Below, in pieces: positions 1-8,608 of a DNA stretch of 64,000 nt. Position 1 is the stretch's first letter; every line of letters begins with the position of its first letter. Position numbers and translations under genes: made by a program. The notes beneath the pieces are model-generated. The model was not told the DNA's origin and ran no database searches. It saw only the letters and a list, made by a program, of their open reading frames with translations. The DNA is taken from contig NZ_RQGD01000034.1 of NCBI RefSeq assembly GCF_004770745.1, positions 372,001 through 436,000 on the forward strand, written 5' to 3'. The stretch is from Leptospira ognonensis (GTDB taxonomy: Bacteria > Spirochaetota > Leptospiria > Leptospirales > Leptospiraceae).

Positions 1-2
1 TT

Positions 3-1784
3 TTTTATTTCTTAACGGTTAATCAGATATTCAAAACGAACGTACTTGCAGAAATTTTAAACCTGGGAGGACTACTCATTTTCGTTGGATATTCCTTTGT
101 CTATTCATCCTCGGCTTCAGGAAGGATTGGAATTATCACTCGCCTAATAGGGATTACTCTAGTTTCATTTCTCGTTGTACTACATTCTGTTACTAGATTT
201 TATCAGGAGCAACTGATTCAAGGTTTCGAAAACCATTTAATCGACCAAACCAGAACAAATTTTTTTATGAAAGATGGAGGTTTAAAAAGGAATCCCATTT
301 ATACCATCGCATTGGAACAAAAGGACGAAAAGTCAGAAACAGTAAATGCTATCATCCGGCAAGAATTCGCGAATGCGATATCTGATGACCGATTTCATTA
401 TTTTAATCTCGGAACCTATCGTTTAGCAGCGGTGAAATTCTCAATTGGGGATCAAACTGTTTTAGGTATCATACCTTACGATGAATATAGAATCCAGATA
501 CATAAAATTCTTTATCCTTCTTTGCTCTTTTTTTCTCTTGTGGCACTATTGATTTTATTTGCCTTTCCGCTTCTGTTTCGAGCAAACTTTAGCATACCAC
601 TCAATAATCTCATGAAGGATCTTTCGGAAATCAGTCCAGGTTCATTCAAAAAAGGGGTGGTGCCTGTCGCGGATGAAATTGTTCGTTTGCGGAAATCATT
701 CTTACAAATGGCTGAGTTAATAAAAAAAGCAAAAGGCAACATGCCAGAAGTATCCTCTCAAATTGAAATTCTTGATAAAATATTGAACTTGGAGTCTCAA
801 AAAATTCAAGTAGGTAACCAAACGTTGGTTTACCGAAGTCAAGCAGTTCGTAAAACTCTTGATGAAGTTTCACAAGCAAGTCGTTATCGTTATCCCATTT
901 TAATCACAGGAGAAACTGGAACGGGAAAGGAGCTAATTTCCAAGCTGATACATGAATCAAGTGAAGAAGCAAAAGGCCCCTTTGTCGCGATCAATTGTGC
1001 AACTCTGCCAGAAAGTTTATGGGAGTCGGAAATATTTGGACATAGGAAAGGCTCCTTCACGGACGCGAGAAGTGATAGAAAAGGTAGGATTTTAGAAGCG
1101 AGCGGTGGTTCTGTATTTTTTGATGAAATAGGAGAGATGCCCTTATCGATTCAGGCAAAGATGTTACGATTGCTTCAAGAGAACACCTTTAGTCCGATAG
1201 GTTCTGATCTTACGCTGAAGGCAGAGTGTAGATTTATTTTTGCAACTAATCGTAATTTAGATGAGATGGTAAAACAAAAATCATTTCGCGAGGATTTGCT
1301 CTACCGCATTCGAGTGATACCGATTTCTCTTCCGGCTTTGCGGGACCGAGTGGAGGACATTCCTGATCTGATCAGATTCTTTGTAGACCGTTTTGCAATC
1401 CAGTATCAAATCAAATCCCCAGAAATCGACACCCAGTTAATGCAAAGGTTAGTCGCCTATTCTTGGCCAGGAAATATCCGCGAAATGGAAAATACTGTCA
1501 TCCGCGCCATGGCCAGTCATAAGGAAGGGGCGCTGAGTTTGGATCATTTTCAAAATCTATCCATTGGCCGTATTCTTATGGAGAACGAGAAACCTTTGGG
1601 AGACGATCTTTTGATGTCTTCCTCCTATGAGGAGCAGGTCCAAAGGTTTGCAAAGAATTTGATCGCATCTGTCTACAAACAATGTAAAGGAAATGTGACA
1701 AAAACAGCCAAAGTTCTCTCCATGAAGAGGACCACTCTACGCTACCAATTGATTGAACTCGGTATTTTGGACCCGAAAAAATGA
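3..1784 (+). CDS. Membrane-bound sigma-54 activator (5' end outside window)
   Basis: The reading frame is open to the window edge, so the first ATG (267) is internal and the true start lies upstream. The visible 593 residues begin with two hydrophobic segments (about 18-37 and 45-62), then a short probable extracytoplasmic region, a third membrane segment (about 170-192) and a HAMP-like linker. An AAA+ sigma-54 activator domain follows, with Walker A GETGTGKE (about 303-310), the sigma-54 contact loop GSFTDA (about 350-355) and Walker B SVFFDEIG. The C-terminus is a Fis-type helix-turn-helix (NVTKTAKVLSMKRTTLRYQL). Members of this family remodel RNA polymerase-sigma-54 by ATP hydrolysis. Here the sensor is fused directly to the activator, so a membrane or envelope signal is likely. 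The contact loop differs from the usual GAFTGA. A consensus sigma-54 promoter about 120 bp downstream suggests the next gene as target. Confidence 0.9.
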   Translation, partial: FYFLTVNQIFKTNVLAEILNLGGLLIFVGYSFVYSSSASGRIGIITRLIGITLVSFLVVLHSVTRFYQEQLIQGFENHLIDQTRTNFFMKDGGLKRNPIYTIALEQKDEKSETVNAIIRQEFANAISDDRFHYFNLGTYRLAAVKFSIGDQTVLGIIPYDEYRIQIHKILYPSLLFFSLVALLILFAFPLLFRANFSIPLNNLMKDLSEISPGSFKKGVVPVADEIVRLRKSFLQMAELIKKAKGNMPEVSSQIEILDKILNLESQKIQVGNQTLVYRSQAVRKTLDEVSQASRYRYPILITGETGTGKELISKLIHESSEEAKGPFVAINCATLPESLWESEIFGHRKGSFTDARSDRKGRILEASGGSVFFDEIGEMPLSIQAKMLRLLQENTFSPIGSDLTLKAECRFIFATNRNLDEMVKQKSFREDLLYRIRVIPISLPALRDRVEDIPDLIRFFVDRFAIQYQIKSPEIDTQLMQRLVAYSWPGNIREMENTVIRAMASHKEGALSLDHFQNLSIGRILMENEKPLGDDLLMSSSYEEQVQRFAKNLIASVYKQCKGNVTKTAKVLSMKRTTLRYQLIELGILDPKK

Positions 1785-1901
1785 TAAATTATTGACGATA
1801 GTCAAATTTTTGACGTCAAGAAATTGACAATATATCTTTGTTTGCCCGACAAATTCCGTAAAATGCCTCTTTTTTGTTGAGAAAGACATGTTTGTGTCAA
1901 T

Positions 1902-1917
1902 TGGCACGATCCTTGCT
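1902..1917 (+). promoter_or_regulatory. Sigma-54 (-24/-12) promoter
   Basis: The sequence TGGCACG-ATCC-TTGCT matches the consensus TGGCACR-N4-TTGCW at every defined position, with the invariant GG (1903-1904) and GC (1915-1916) 12 bp apart. The predicted transcription start is near 1928. That is downstream of the ATG at 1923 and supports the ATG at 1965 as the start of the next gene. It lies directly behind a sigma-54 activator gene. Confidence 0.87.
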
Positions 1918-1964
1918 ATCCTATGTTCCGAACCCGAGATCATTTCGGAAGGAAGGGAAAATAT

Positions 1965-2843
1965 ATGAAACGTATCAGTCGCTTGGTAGCCATTTTTTTG
2001 GTATTAGGATTAGAGCAGATAGCTGCCGAAAAAGTAATTTATACCCATGGTATGAATTTAGTCGAATCGAATGAAGCCTGTCAGGATACACGTATTGGCG
2101 AAAGTGCTAAGTGCGGAGTTTGGAAAGGAATCACTCCGGTTGGTGATTACATTCTCGTAGGCTATGATGGGAGAAAAGACCCTCTCTTATCCGAACCAAC
2201 TTCGGGTACCGTTCGCTTACTGCAAATGTTGAATAAATACTGTAGAAGAGACCAAGGCCAATCTTGTCGACTTGTGAATGAGTCACTCGGCGGATTTACG
2301 GCTGCAGCAACGATTTCAAAATACAACCAAAATGGAATCTATAATATCCTATATGCGACACAATTAGTTTCCGCGGAAGGAGGATCAGAAATAGCAAGCC
2401 TTGGTGACACAGCGATCAATATCCTCAGAGCTGTATTTAATATCAATAGTGGTCCACTTGATGATCTTGCTGATTCAAGATCTGCAATCCAAGCACTCGT
2501 AGTAACAAAGGCTAGATCCTCTTTTGATCATAACCGAAACAATGGTTCGATGTTTTACCACTTGGCGGCAACCAAATCAATTTTTATAGCAGAGCCTTTT
2601 TTGCCTGGCCAAGACGACTCCCTTGTTGCTATGCATAGTTCCTGTGGCTACAGATCATCTGGCGCATTTTCAAAGTGTATGGGCGAGAAGGTAAAGTCCT
2701 GTGATTTATGCTTCTGGGAAAGAGCAGTCAATGTAACTCCATTTGAAGGTCATAAGATGCACCCTCTCTTGCCCAACACAGGAATCGATATCGGTCACAT
2801 GCAAGGACATGATGACACAAAATTCCAGGGCACAATCCAATAA
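1965..2843 (+). CDS. Exported hypothetical protein, possible alpha/beta-hydrolase-like, sigma-54 controlled
   Basis: This is a 292-residue protein with a Sec-type signal peptide (KR, then a hydrophobic stretch ending near AA-EK). I chose the ATG at 1965 because it has a GGAAGG ribosome binding site and lies after the predicted start of the sigma-54 transcript; the in-frame ATG at 1923 lies before it. The mature part starts with VIYTHGMN, reminiscent of the HG oxyanion region of lipases. Near residue 100 it has NESLGGF, which could be a nucleophile elbow although the first Gly of GxSxG is Asn. It ends with a His-rich GHMQGHDD segment and carries several Cys, as expected outside the cytoplasm. 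The hydrolase idea is only an inference from these short motifs. A strong hairpin terminator follows, so it is probably transcribed alone. Confidence 0.72.
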   Translation: MKRISRLVAIFLVLGLEQIAAEKVIYTHGMNLVESNEACQDTRIGESAKCGVWKGITPVGDYILVGYDGRKDPLLSEPTSGTVRLLQMLNKYCRRDQGQSCRLVNESLGGFTAAATISKYNQNGIYNILYATQLVSAEGGSEIASLGDTAINILRAVFNINSGPLDDLADSRSAIQALVVTKARSSFDHNRNNGSMFYHLAATKSIFIAEPFLPGQDDSLVAMHSSCGYRSSGAFSKCMGEKVKSCDLCFWERAVNVTPFEGHKMHPLLPNTGIDIGHMQGHDDTKFQGTIQ

Positions 2844-2856
2844 AATTCACCGACTC

Positions 2857-2890
2857 ACCTAGTGAGAGAATTCTCACTAGGTACTTTTTA
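2857..2890 (+). terminator. Rho-independent terminator
   Basis: A perfect 11-bp stem, ACCTAGTGAGA / TCTCACTAGGT, with a GAAT loop is followed by ACTTTTTA. It lies 14 bases after the stop of the exported protein and closes that transcription unit. Confidence 0.85.
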
Positions 2891-2913
2891 CTTCAAAGTT
2901 ATAGGAAGAAAAA

Positions 2914-4128
2914 ATGAATAGAAATGAAAAAACAATCTTGCTCTTTTCCGGAATAGCCATCCTCTTTGGTGCTATCTTTTTCTTCCATAGCAATCAACGG
3001 TTTACGCTAGGCAAATCATCTCCGACTACGAGCACAGATCCATACGGGCTTCAGGATCCTTCTCTTAAAATTCCGGAGAACGTGCCAGTAGAAGAGGGTA
3101 GGCAAGTGCTCAATTCAGATTTTGAAGTCGATATTGAAGAAGTCATAGAAGATTACTCGGAATGGTCAAAATATCCACCAAATAGTCGACCGTTGCGGTT
3201 AACACATGTCGATGTTTTAAATCCTCGCATCATACCTGTCAGTATCCAAGAGATGCCAATGATTCAGAAAGGTGAAATTAAAAATTCAGGCTACTCCTGC
3301 CATTTGCAACCCGAATATCATACGGTCACAGAATCGATGTTTTTAAATATTTTTTTAAGCTGTTATCAATCCAATACGGATCGTAAACAAAAACTGAAAA
3401 TTGACACTACCAAAATCGAAGGCAGGGCAGGAAAAAATCGATTCTATCCTCCAGCCGTTTCGGGCAATGATGCAGGATTTGAAGGAGATAGAATCGCAAA
3501 GGATCTGATATATACTTTTCAATTTAGACCTCAACTGAGTGATTGGGGCGATATGAGTCTGACGGTTCAGTTCTTTATCGAGGGAGATCCGAATAAAAAT
3601 AAATACTCTCTCACACATCACTTTTTTTCATCACCGGTTGCCCCAGCCAAATTTACCGGGAAGTTTTTTGATCGAATCGATGAAGGTTCCTTGCTTGTTG
3701 ATGTAGAAGTACAAGTTAATGAACCCGGTATCTATACGATTGAGGCCAATCTTATGTCGGAAAATGAAGAGCCGATCGGATATTCAAGAAGCGATAAAAA
3801 ATTAACCGGAGGAAAGCAAATAATCACATTACAATTTTTTGGGAAAATCATAGCCTCATCGAGAGAATCTGGTCCATATAAATTAACGAACGTTCGAGGC
3901 ACTTTGAACACAGATGTGATTCAAGATGATCTATTGACAAAATCGCCCGCAGAAGTTGATAGAATTTTGAGTAAGATATCGGATGATAGACCAAAACATA
4001 AAACCATTCCGTATTTTGAAGGCACCTATACCACGGAGGCCTATACTCTGAGTGAATTTAGTGATAAGGATTATGACTCTCCCGAAAAAAGGCAGAGGCT
4101 TGCGGATTTAAAAATGTTACGAAAATAG
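2914..4128 (+). CDS. Membrane-anchored or exported hypothetical protein with beta-sandwich segment
   Basis: The 404-residue protein has an N-terminal hydrophobic segment (about 8-25) without a lipobox, so it is either exported or held by one membrane helix. The middle and C-terminal part is rich in beta strands. Residues of roughly 255-330 follow a pattern seen in bacterial surface beta-sandwich domains: PGIYTIEANL, then GKQIITLQFFGKII, then ESGPYKLTNV. The last 40 residues are charged. The start ATG has AGGAAG seven bases upstream. I do not recognise a named family, and the surface location is inferred. Confidence 0.7.
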   Translation: MNRNEKTILLFSGIAILFGAIFFFHSNQRFTLGKSSPTTSTDPYGLQDPSLKIPENVPVEEGRQVLNSDFEVDIEEVIEDYSEWSKYPPNSRPLRLTHVDVLNPRIIPVSIQEMPMIQKGEIKNSGYSCHLQPEYHTVTESMFLNIFLSCYQSNTDRKQKLKIDTTKIEGRAGKNRFYPPAVSGNDAGFEGDRIAKDLIYTFQFRPQLSDWGDMSLTVQFFIEGDPNKNKYSLTHHFFSSPVAPAKFTGKFFDRIDEGSLLVDVEVQVNEPGIYTIEANLMSENEEPIGYSRSDKKLTGGKQIITLQFFGKIIASSRESGPYKLTNVRGTLNTDVIQDDLLTKSPAEVDRILSKISDDRPKHKTIPYFEGTYTTEAYTLSEFSDKDYDSPEKRQRLADLKMLRK

Positions 4129-4182
4129 ATCACTCCATTTTTGAAGTTGTCAGGTGGAGGAAACTTCTGGCAATTGGAGAAG

Positions 4183-4905
4183 GTGGCGGCTAAGTTAGAA
4201 CGATTAGATAAAGTGCTCTCAAATCTTGGTTTCGGCTCAAGAACTGATGTTAAACGAGATTTAAGTAAGGGTCTTGTTCAGGTAAATGGTAGTATCATAA
4301 AAGATGGCTCTAGGAAAGTGAGCCTTCTGGATAAAATTATTTTTGGCGAAGAAGAATTGGTCAGAAATGAATATTATTATTTTATGATGAATAAGGCGCC
4401 CGATTGTATAACGGCAACGGAGGACCCTAAAGAAAAAACTGTTATGGAATATCTGAACGGTAGACACAGGCAAATGAATCTATTCCCTGTCGGCAGACTC
4501 GACAAGGAAACTGAAGGTCTGCTCATCTTTACGACGGATGGAAATTTTGCTCACCACTATACATCTCCGAAACATCTCATCGATAAAGAATATTATGCAG
4601 AAGTTGAGGGAAGCTTGACTGATGCAGATGTAGAAGCATTTGCAGCGGGGATAGAACTTGACGATGGATACGTGACTCTCCCCGGAAAATTGGAAATCCT
4701 CGCGTCTGATGTAAATTCGAAGGCAAAGGTCATTATCCGGGAAGGAAAATACCGACAAATTCGCCGAATGTTTGTTACACTTGGTAAAACAGTTACTTAC
4801 CTGAGAAGGGAAAAAATGGGGGCCATTCAATTGGATCCAAATTTGCGGGTCGGTGATTATAGGGAGCTTACAAAAGACGAGATTTCACTTTTAGATAGAA
4901 TTTAA
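4183..4905 (+). CDS. RsuA/RluB-family rRNA pseudouridine synthase
   Basis: The protein (about 240 residues) isomerises a uridine in rRNA to pseudouridine. An N-terminal S4 RNA-binding domain (LERLDKVLSNLGFGSR) is followed by the catalytic domain with GRLDKETEGLL, whose Asp is the catalytic residue of this superfamily, and by the family motif YRQIRRMF. Its length and order match RsuA, RluB, RluE and RluF; which uridine it modifies cannot be read from sequence. The start is uncertain. GTG 4183 sits only three bases after GGAG, TTG 4174 lies 13 bases after GGAGG, and the frame is open back to TTG 4141. Confidence 0.88.
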   Translation: MAAKLERLDKVLSNLGFGSRTDVKRDLSKGLVQVNGSIIKDGSRKVSLLDKIIFGEEELVRNEYYYFMMNKAPDCITATEDPKEKTVMEYLNGRHRQMNLFPVGRLDKETEGLLIFTTDGNFAHHYTSPKHLIDKEYYAEVEGSLTDADVEAFAAGIELDDGYVTLPGKLEILASDVNSKAKVIIREGKYRQIRRMFVTLGKTVTYLRREKMGAIQLDPNLRVGDYRELTKDEISLLDRI

Positions 4906-4975
4906 ATTATCTTTCCTTACTTGAATTCTACGAATAAAGATTGCCAATTCGCATTCAAAGTGTGAAATCATCCCC

Positions 4976-5563
4976 ATGGTACTGAGCACGTTTCTTTCCG
5001 ATTTTCTCTTATCCTTTGTTTCGTTTTATATGGCGTACAGATTTAAAGGTTTATCTTCGATTTCGGCACGCGCCGCTTTGTATGCTTTCGCGATCATTGG
5101 AATTTCTGCGGGACTTGGTAGCATCCATTTTCTCGGCATCCATACACTCGATCCTATTTATCGTTTTTTTGTTGGTCTTTCTGGTTGTGTTGGGGTTCCC
5201 TTACTTGGAGTTAGCTTTTTCCATTTCGGATTCAAAGCCCTAACGGAAAAATTGTTTTTTTTCAAAATCGCTGCACTCTTTGTTATCTTCCTCCTCATTA
5301 CTTATTTTTATGCCGTTCCCATCTATCCGACACTCGTGGGAGCGATTTCGATGCTGATCATCATCATTGTTAGCATCCAGAAATTTTCGCGAGAAAAGTC
5401 TGGGGCTTTTTATGGTTTCGCTGGAGCCATTTTATTCATTCTCGCAGGTCTTGTGATTGGCACGAGTGGATCTCGCGGTGGAATTTTAAATGTCGATATT
5501 TTTCACGTCATGCTTGCGATTGCTAACTTTTGTTTGGGCAATGCGATCCTCAGGTTGAAGTAG
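4976..5563 (+). CDS. Multi-pass membrane protein, unknown function
   Basis: The 195-residue product is almost wholly hydrophobic, with about six or seven predicted membrane helices separated by very short loops and a basic FKGLSS loop after the first helix. No catalytic motif or metal site is apparent. It stands alone between the pseudouridine synthase and a convergent thioesterase gene. I do not recognise the family. Confidence 0.72.
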   Translation: MVLSTFLSDFLLSFVSFYMAYRFKGLSSISARAALYAFAIIGISAGLGSIHFLGIHTLDPIYRFFVGLSGCVGVPLLGVSFFHFGFKALTEKLFFFKIAALFVIFLLITYFYAVPIYPTLVGAISMLIIIIVSIQKFSREKSGAFYGFAGAILFILAGLVIGTSGSRGGILNVDIFHVMLAIANFCLGNAILRLK

Positions 5564-5582
5564 AACTTTTCAAGTTTCTATT

Positions 5583-6419
5583 TCATTTTTCGATAAATCT
5601 CTCCACCCGAGATAAAAATTCGGGTGGCGCTTTTCTAGGTCTTGAAGTAGAAAGTGCCACAAAGAGTTGTTCATCACGCATCGATGCCAAAGTTTCACCA
5701 GATTCGCTGATGATATCCTGGCGGAAATAAAAACGTATTTTCTCAAACCGATCAATCCAACTCAGAAGTGTGATTTTAGTTCCAGGCTCTGGGAGTTTAT
5801 AAATTTGAATTTCTCCACCCATAAAGAAGGTAGTCGAATCGGTTTCTTTTATGAGTTTCAAATCTACGATTTCTTTGAAGAATAGAAATCGACCTTCCTC
5901 AAACACCTTCCAAATGGACTCGGAAGGTAAATTCCAAAAACAACTCATATCACTAAATGGAATGGGGATGAGGTGTGTGGCAGTAGTTTGTTCTTTCTTT
6001 CTCGGATGAATCTGTGATGCTTGCCAGTTTTCTTTGAGCAAGGGGACAGACTCCAAAATGAGTTTTTTCCCTTCGCTATTTTTTAGATAGGCTGTAGCAA
6101 AAAGTTCGCATACTTTTTTGGCAGATTGGTCTTGGATGAGATGGTGAAAGTGTAAGTTTCCTTCTTCGGTACGACTGAGACTCGTGATGATGTCGAGGAG
6201 TGCCCCGGCAAATTGTTGACTTAAGAACCGAACAAAAGTAGAACCTGATACAAATTCGATTCCCTGCTCGAGGCAGGCATGTACACCATAGCCGAGATCC
6301 TCCAAAATGGAAAAACGACCATCATAACTGAATCGTTCATAGGTTCGACTCGTGACATGCCGGTTCCAATCTAAATCGTAGATATGGGTATGGAGGGAGA
6401 TCGTTTTTTGCAAGGACAT
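5583..6419 (-). CDS. Tandem-hotdog acyl-ACP/acyl-CoA thioesterase-like protein
   Basis: This 278-residue protein is made of two hotdog-fold halves. The first starts with HIYDLDWNRHVTSRTYERF, matching the DxDxxxHVxxxxY signature of 4HBT and acyl-ACP thioesterases. The second half (about 165-270) has the strand pattern of another hotdog domain without that motif, as in the double-hotdog acyl-ACP thioesterase family. Such enzymes release fatty acids from acyl carrier protein or CoA. Chain specificity cannot be judged. It is a monocistronic gene, convergent with the membrane protein before it. Confidence 0.75.
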   Translation of the reverse strand: MSLQKTISLHTHIYDLDWNRHVTSRTYERFSYDGRFSILEDLGYGVHACLEQGIEFVSGSTFVRFLSQQFAGALLDIITSLSRTEEGNLHFHHLIQDQSAKKVCELFATAYLKNSEGKKLILESVPLLKENWQASQIHPRKKEQTTATHLIPIPFSDMSCFWNLPSESIWKVFEEGRFLFFKEIVDLKLIKETDSTTFFMGGEIQIYKLPEPGTKITLLSWIDRFEKIRFYFRQDIISESGETLASMRDEQLFVALSTSRPRKAPPEFLSRVERFIEK

Positions 6420-6509
6420 GAACTCAAGAGAACACTGTTACTTTTTCTGTAAAGTATAAGTTTTTAGAAAGAAAATGACATTTTCTGGTACAATGATTCC
6501 ATTGCTCTC

Positions 6510-7565
6510 ATGGTATCTAAAATAAAACCCATCTTCCAATTCTCTTTTCTTTTTTTATTTATCACTATTTCCTTATTTTCTGAAACAGTAGTGATGCGGT
6601 CAGGGAAATCCTTAGAAGGAAAGATCGTTGAACAAACGAGTGATATTATCATTATCCTAGACAAGAAAGGTGTTAAGCGATCGATTTCTAAGCGTGTTGT
6701 TTATAAAGTCTTATACAATGCATCCGAAAAGGAAAAATTGAAAGTTGAAGAGAATGCGAGAGCATTACTCGAAAAAGAAAAAGCCGCCAAAGATGCCATC
6801 GCTGCTGAAGAATTGCGAAAATTAGAGGAAGAGAGATTGCTCGAGTTAGAGACAGTTCTTGAGAAAAATCGAATCCCCGTCGGTGAATCAGAAGAAACCA
6901 TGATGGAGTATAAAAGGCGAATCGGTGAACTCGAAGCGAAAGTGAAAGACATGGAAGATTTCCTGGGTCGCAGAACCGACTGGCGTGCCTATTATGCGAC
7001 TCCGCGCAGCGAATGGGATTTGGTAAAACGTTCAGCAGTTTTACCAGGATGGGGACATCATTATGCGAAGGAAGATTCCATCGGATCGGCATACACCAGT
7101 TTGTTTTTCACCTCGTTTGCGTTATATCTTGGATCTAAAGCAGCAGTTAGGAACACAAAAAACGAATTGGCTGCAGATGCCGTCGAAATTACAGTCATCC
7201 AACCTATTTTCAATTCTGCTCTCGTCTCGCTTTCTCCGGCAGATACCCAAGCAGCCGTTGGTAACTTTCTAAGTGTGCAAACTTATGAAAAGATGAACAA
7301 ATTTCAGAAAGATTCCTCTGAGTATGGTCAGTTAAAATCAGCATCTGGAAATTTAGAAAAAATTACGATCGCTTTGTACCTGGGCCAACTGGTTCATTCT
7401 TATTTCACGGGAAGGACCTGGGCAGAACTCAATCGACAAAAAACAGAAACGGAGTTCCAAACGACTACATTTCATCTTCGTACCATCCAAGAACCTTCTA
7501 ACCCTGTTTTGTATGCGAACCAAAGGCCCAATCGCATTGAGATGGATTTCTCCTACCATTATTGA
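6510..7565 (+). CDS. Exported protein with N-terminal beta module and C-terminal LPGWG membrane domain
   Basis: A signal peptide (to about residue 24) is followed by a short beta module (ETVVMRSGKSLEGKI, ending near KRSISKRVVYKVLY). A long charged helix of about residues 70-150 with coiled-coil character comes next. The C-terminal part begins with KRSAVLPGWGHHYAKED and contains hydrophobic segments, like DUF5683-type domains. The same N- and C-terminal modules occur in the protein at 36675-37928, with a different central part. Role unknown; envelope location is inferred. Confidence 0.72.
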   Translation: MVSKIKPIFQFSFLFLFITISLFSETVVMRSGKSLEGKIVEQTSDIIIILDKKGVKRSISKRVVYKVLYNASEKEKLKVEENARALLEKEKAAKDAIAAEELRKLEEERLLELETVLEKNRIPVGESEETMMEYKRRIGELEAKVKDMEDFLGRRTDWRAYYATPRSEWDLVKRSAVLPGWGHHYAKEDSIGSAYTSLFFTSFALYLGSKAAVRNTKNELAADAVEITVIQPIFNSALVSLSPADTQAAVGNFLSVQTYEKMNKFQKDSSEYGQLKSASGNLEKITIALYLGQLVHSYFTGRTWAELNRQKTETEFQTTTFHLRTIQEPSNPVLYANQRPNRIEMDFSYHY

Positions 7566-7599
7566 TTGCCATTAATGAGGGTGAGGAAGGAAATTTAAT

Positions 7600-8133
7600 T
7601 TGGAAAGTATAATTATATTTTTTGGAATCCTCGTTGCTTTTGTGGTCATCGCAAAAATCGTAAATGCGATCAAGGGAGTTAAGGCAAGTTATATAGATTC
7701 TTTCCGTCTGGATTCCGAGGAGCAAACTCTTTTTGAAGAAAAAGAGGGAGATTTCTATTCTGTCTCTAAACTTGGACAAGCCAAAATCATGTCGTTTGCT
7801 CGCTTGAAGAGAACCCATGCTATCTTTACTTCAAAGCGTATCATCATTGGACAAAAAGCTTTCCTAAGTAAAAAGTATATGATCACTCATATCTTATATT
7901 ATGATACGACTGGGCATCTGGGAAAAGAACTAACGGAGATAACGGGTGGGCTCTATTCGCTTGGGTATCAAGTTTTTTCCATCCTTAAAGATCAGATTAC
8001 ACCTGAAAAGGATGGAAATAAGTCCTATCTAAAACTAATCCCGGTTCCAACAACAAGTGCTACAAATGTAGAACATATGCGAATTTATTCTGATGGAAAT
8101 TTAACAAAATTGGTGGAAGGTTTACAAGTATGA
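7600..8133 (+). CDS. Membrane-anchored protein with PH-like domain
   Basis: The 177-residue protein starts at a TTG with GAGGAAGG nine bases upstream. An N-terminal membrane helix (IIIFFGILVAFVVIAKIV) is followed by a soluble domain whose strands (QTLFEEKEGDFYSV, HAIFTSKRIIIGQ, KKYMITHILYYD) resemble bacterial PH-like domains that read out a self-made tag of unknown meaning. The assignment is tentative. The stop overlaps the start of the next membrane gene (ATGA), so the two are probably translated together. Confidence 0.65.
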   Translation: MESIIIFFGILVAFVVIAKIVNAIKGVKASYIDSFRLDSEEQTLFEEKEGDFYSVSKLGQAKIMSFARLKRTHAIFTSKRIIIGQKAFLSKKYMITHILYYDTTGHLGKELTEITGGLYSLGYQVFSILKDQITPEKDGNKSYLKLIPVPTTSATNVEHMRIYSDGNLTKLVEGLQV

Positions 8134-8516
8134 AGGTTATCGTTAAACATTTTAAATGGATCATGATTTTTTCTGGCGTGATCACGTGCAGTATGTTTTT
8201 ATCACTTTTTTCTCCTCAGGCAGGTCTCCTGACTACGTTTGGAGCGACCCTTGAAGGTGATCTTTCGAACATTGTTGTACGAAATTGGGGAGCACTAATC
8301 GGAATGGTGGGATGCCTCCTGGTTTATGGGGCATACCATCTGGAGAGCCGACCTTTGGTTCTTGCCATTGCCATCTTCAGTAAATCCATTTTCATCTTTC
8401 TTGTGTTAATTTTTGGACAGGCATATTTAGAAAAAGCCGCACTCGCAGTGGTCTTTGATTCGATTGTTATCCTTCTGTTTTCAATCTATCTATATAGCCA
8501 AAGAAAGGTTCAGTAA
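8130..8516 (+). CDS. Four-helix membrane protein, unknown function
   Basis: The 128-residue protein has four predicted membrane helices and a short loop FGATLEGDLSN-IVVRNWGA between helices one and two. That loop layout is common in small DUF4345-like membrane proteins, though the match is weak. It overlaps the PH-like gene by four bases, forming a two-gene unit that ends before a hairpin at 8545-8583. Confidence 0.68.
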   Translation: MKVIVKHFKWIMIFSGVITCSMFLSLFSPQAGLLTTFGATLEGDLSNIVVRNWGALIGMVGCLLVYGAYHLESRPLVLAIAIFSKSIFIFLVLIFGQAYLEKAALAVVFDSIVILLFSIYLYSQRKVQ

Positions 8517-8544
8517 CGCCAAATTAACTCATTACTTTGTTATA

Positions 8545-8583
8545 CCTAAGTTTCTTTTGATCGTTTATCTTAAGCAACTTAGG
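8545..8583. terminator. Possible bidirectional terminator hairpin
   Basis: CCTAAGTT and AACTTAGG form a perfect 8-bp stem around a 23-base loop, between the ends of two convergent transcription units (8516 plus, 8609 minus). No long T-run follows on either strand, so the call is tentative. Confidence 0.35.
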
Positions 8584-8608
8584 TCTTTCGAAGGAAACCT
8601 TGCTGCCA

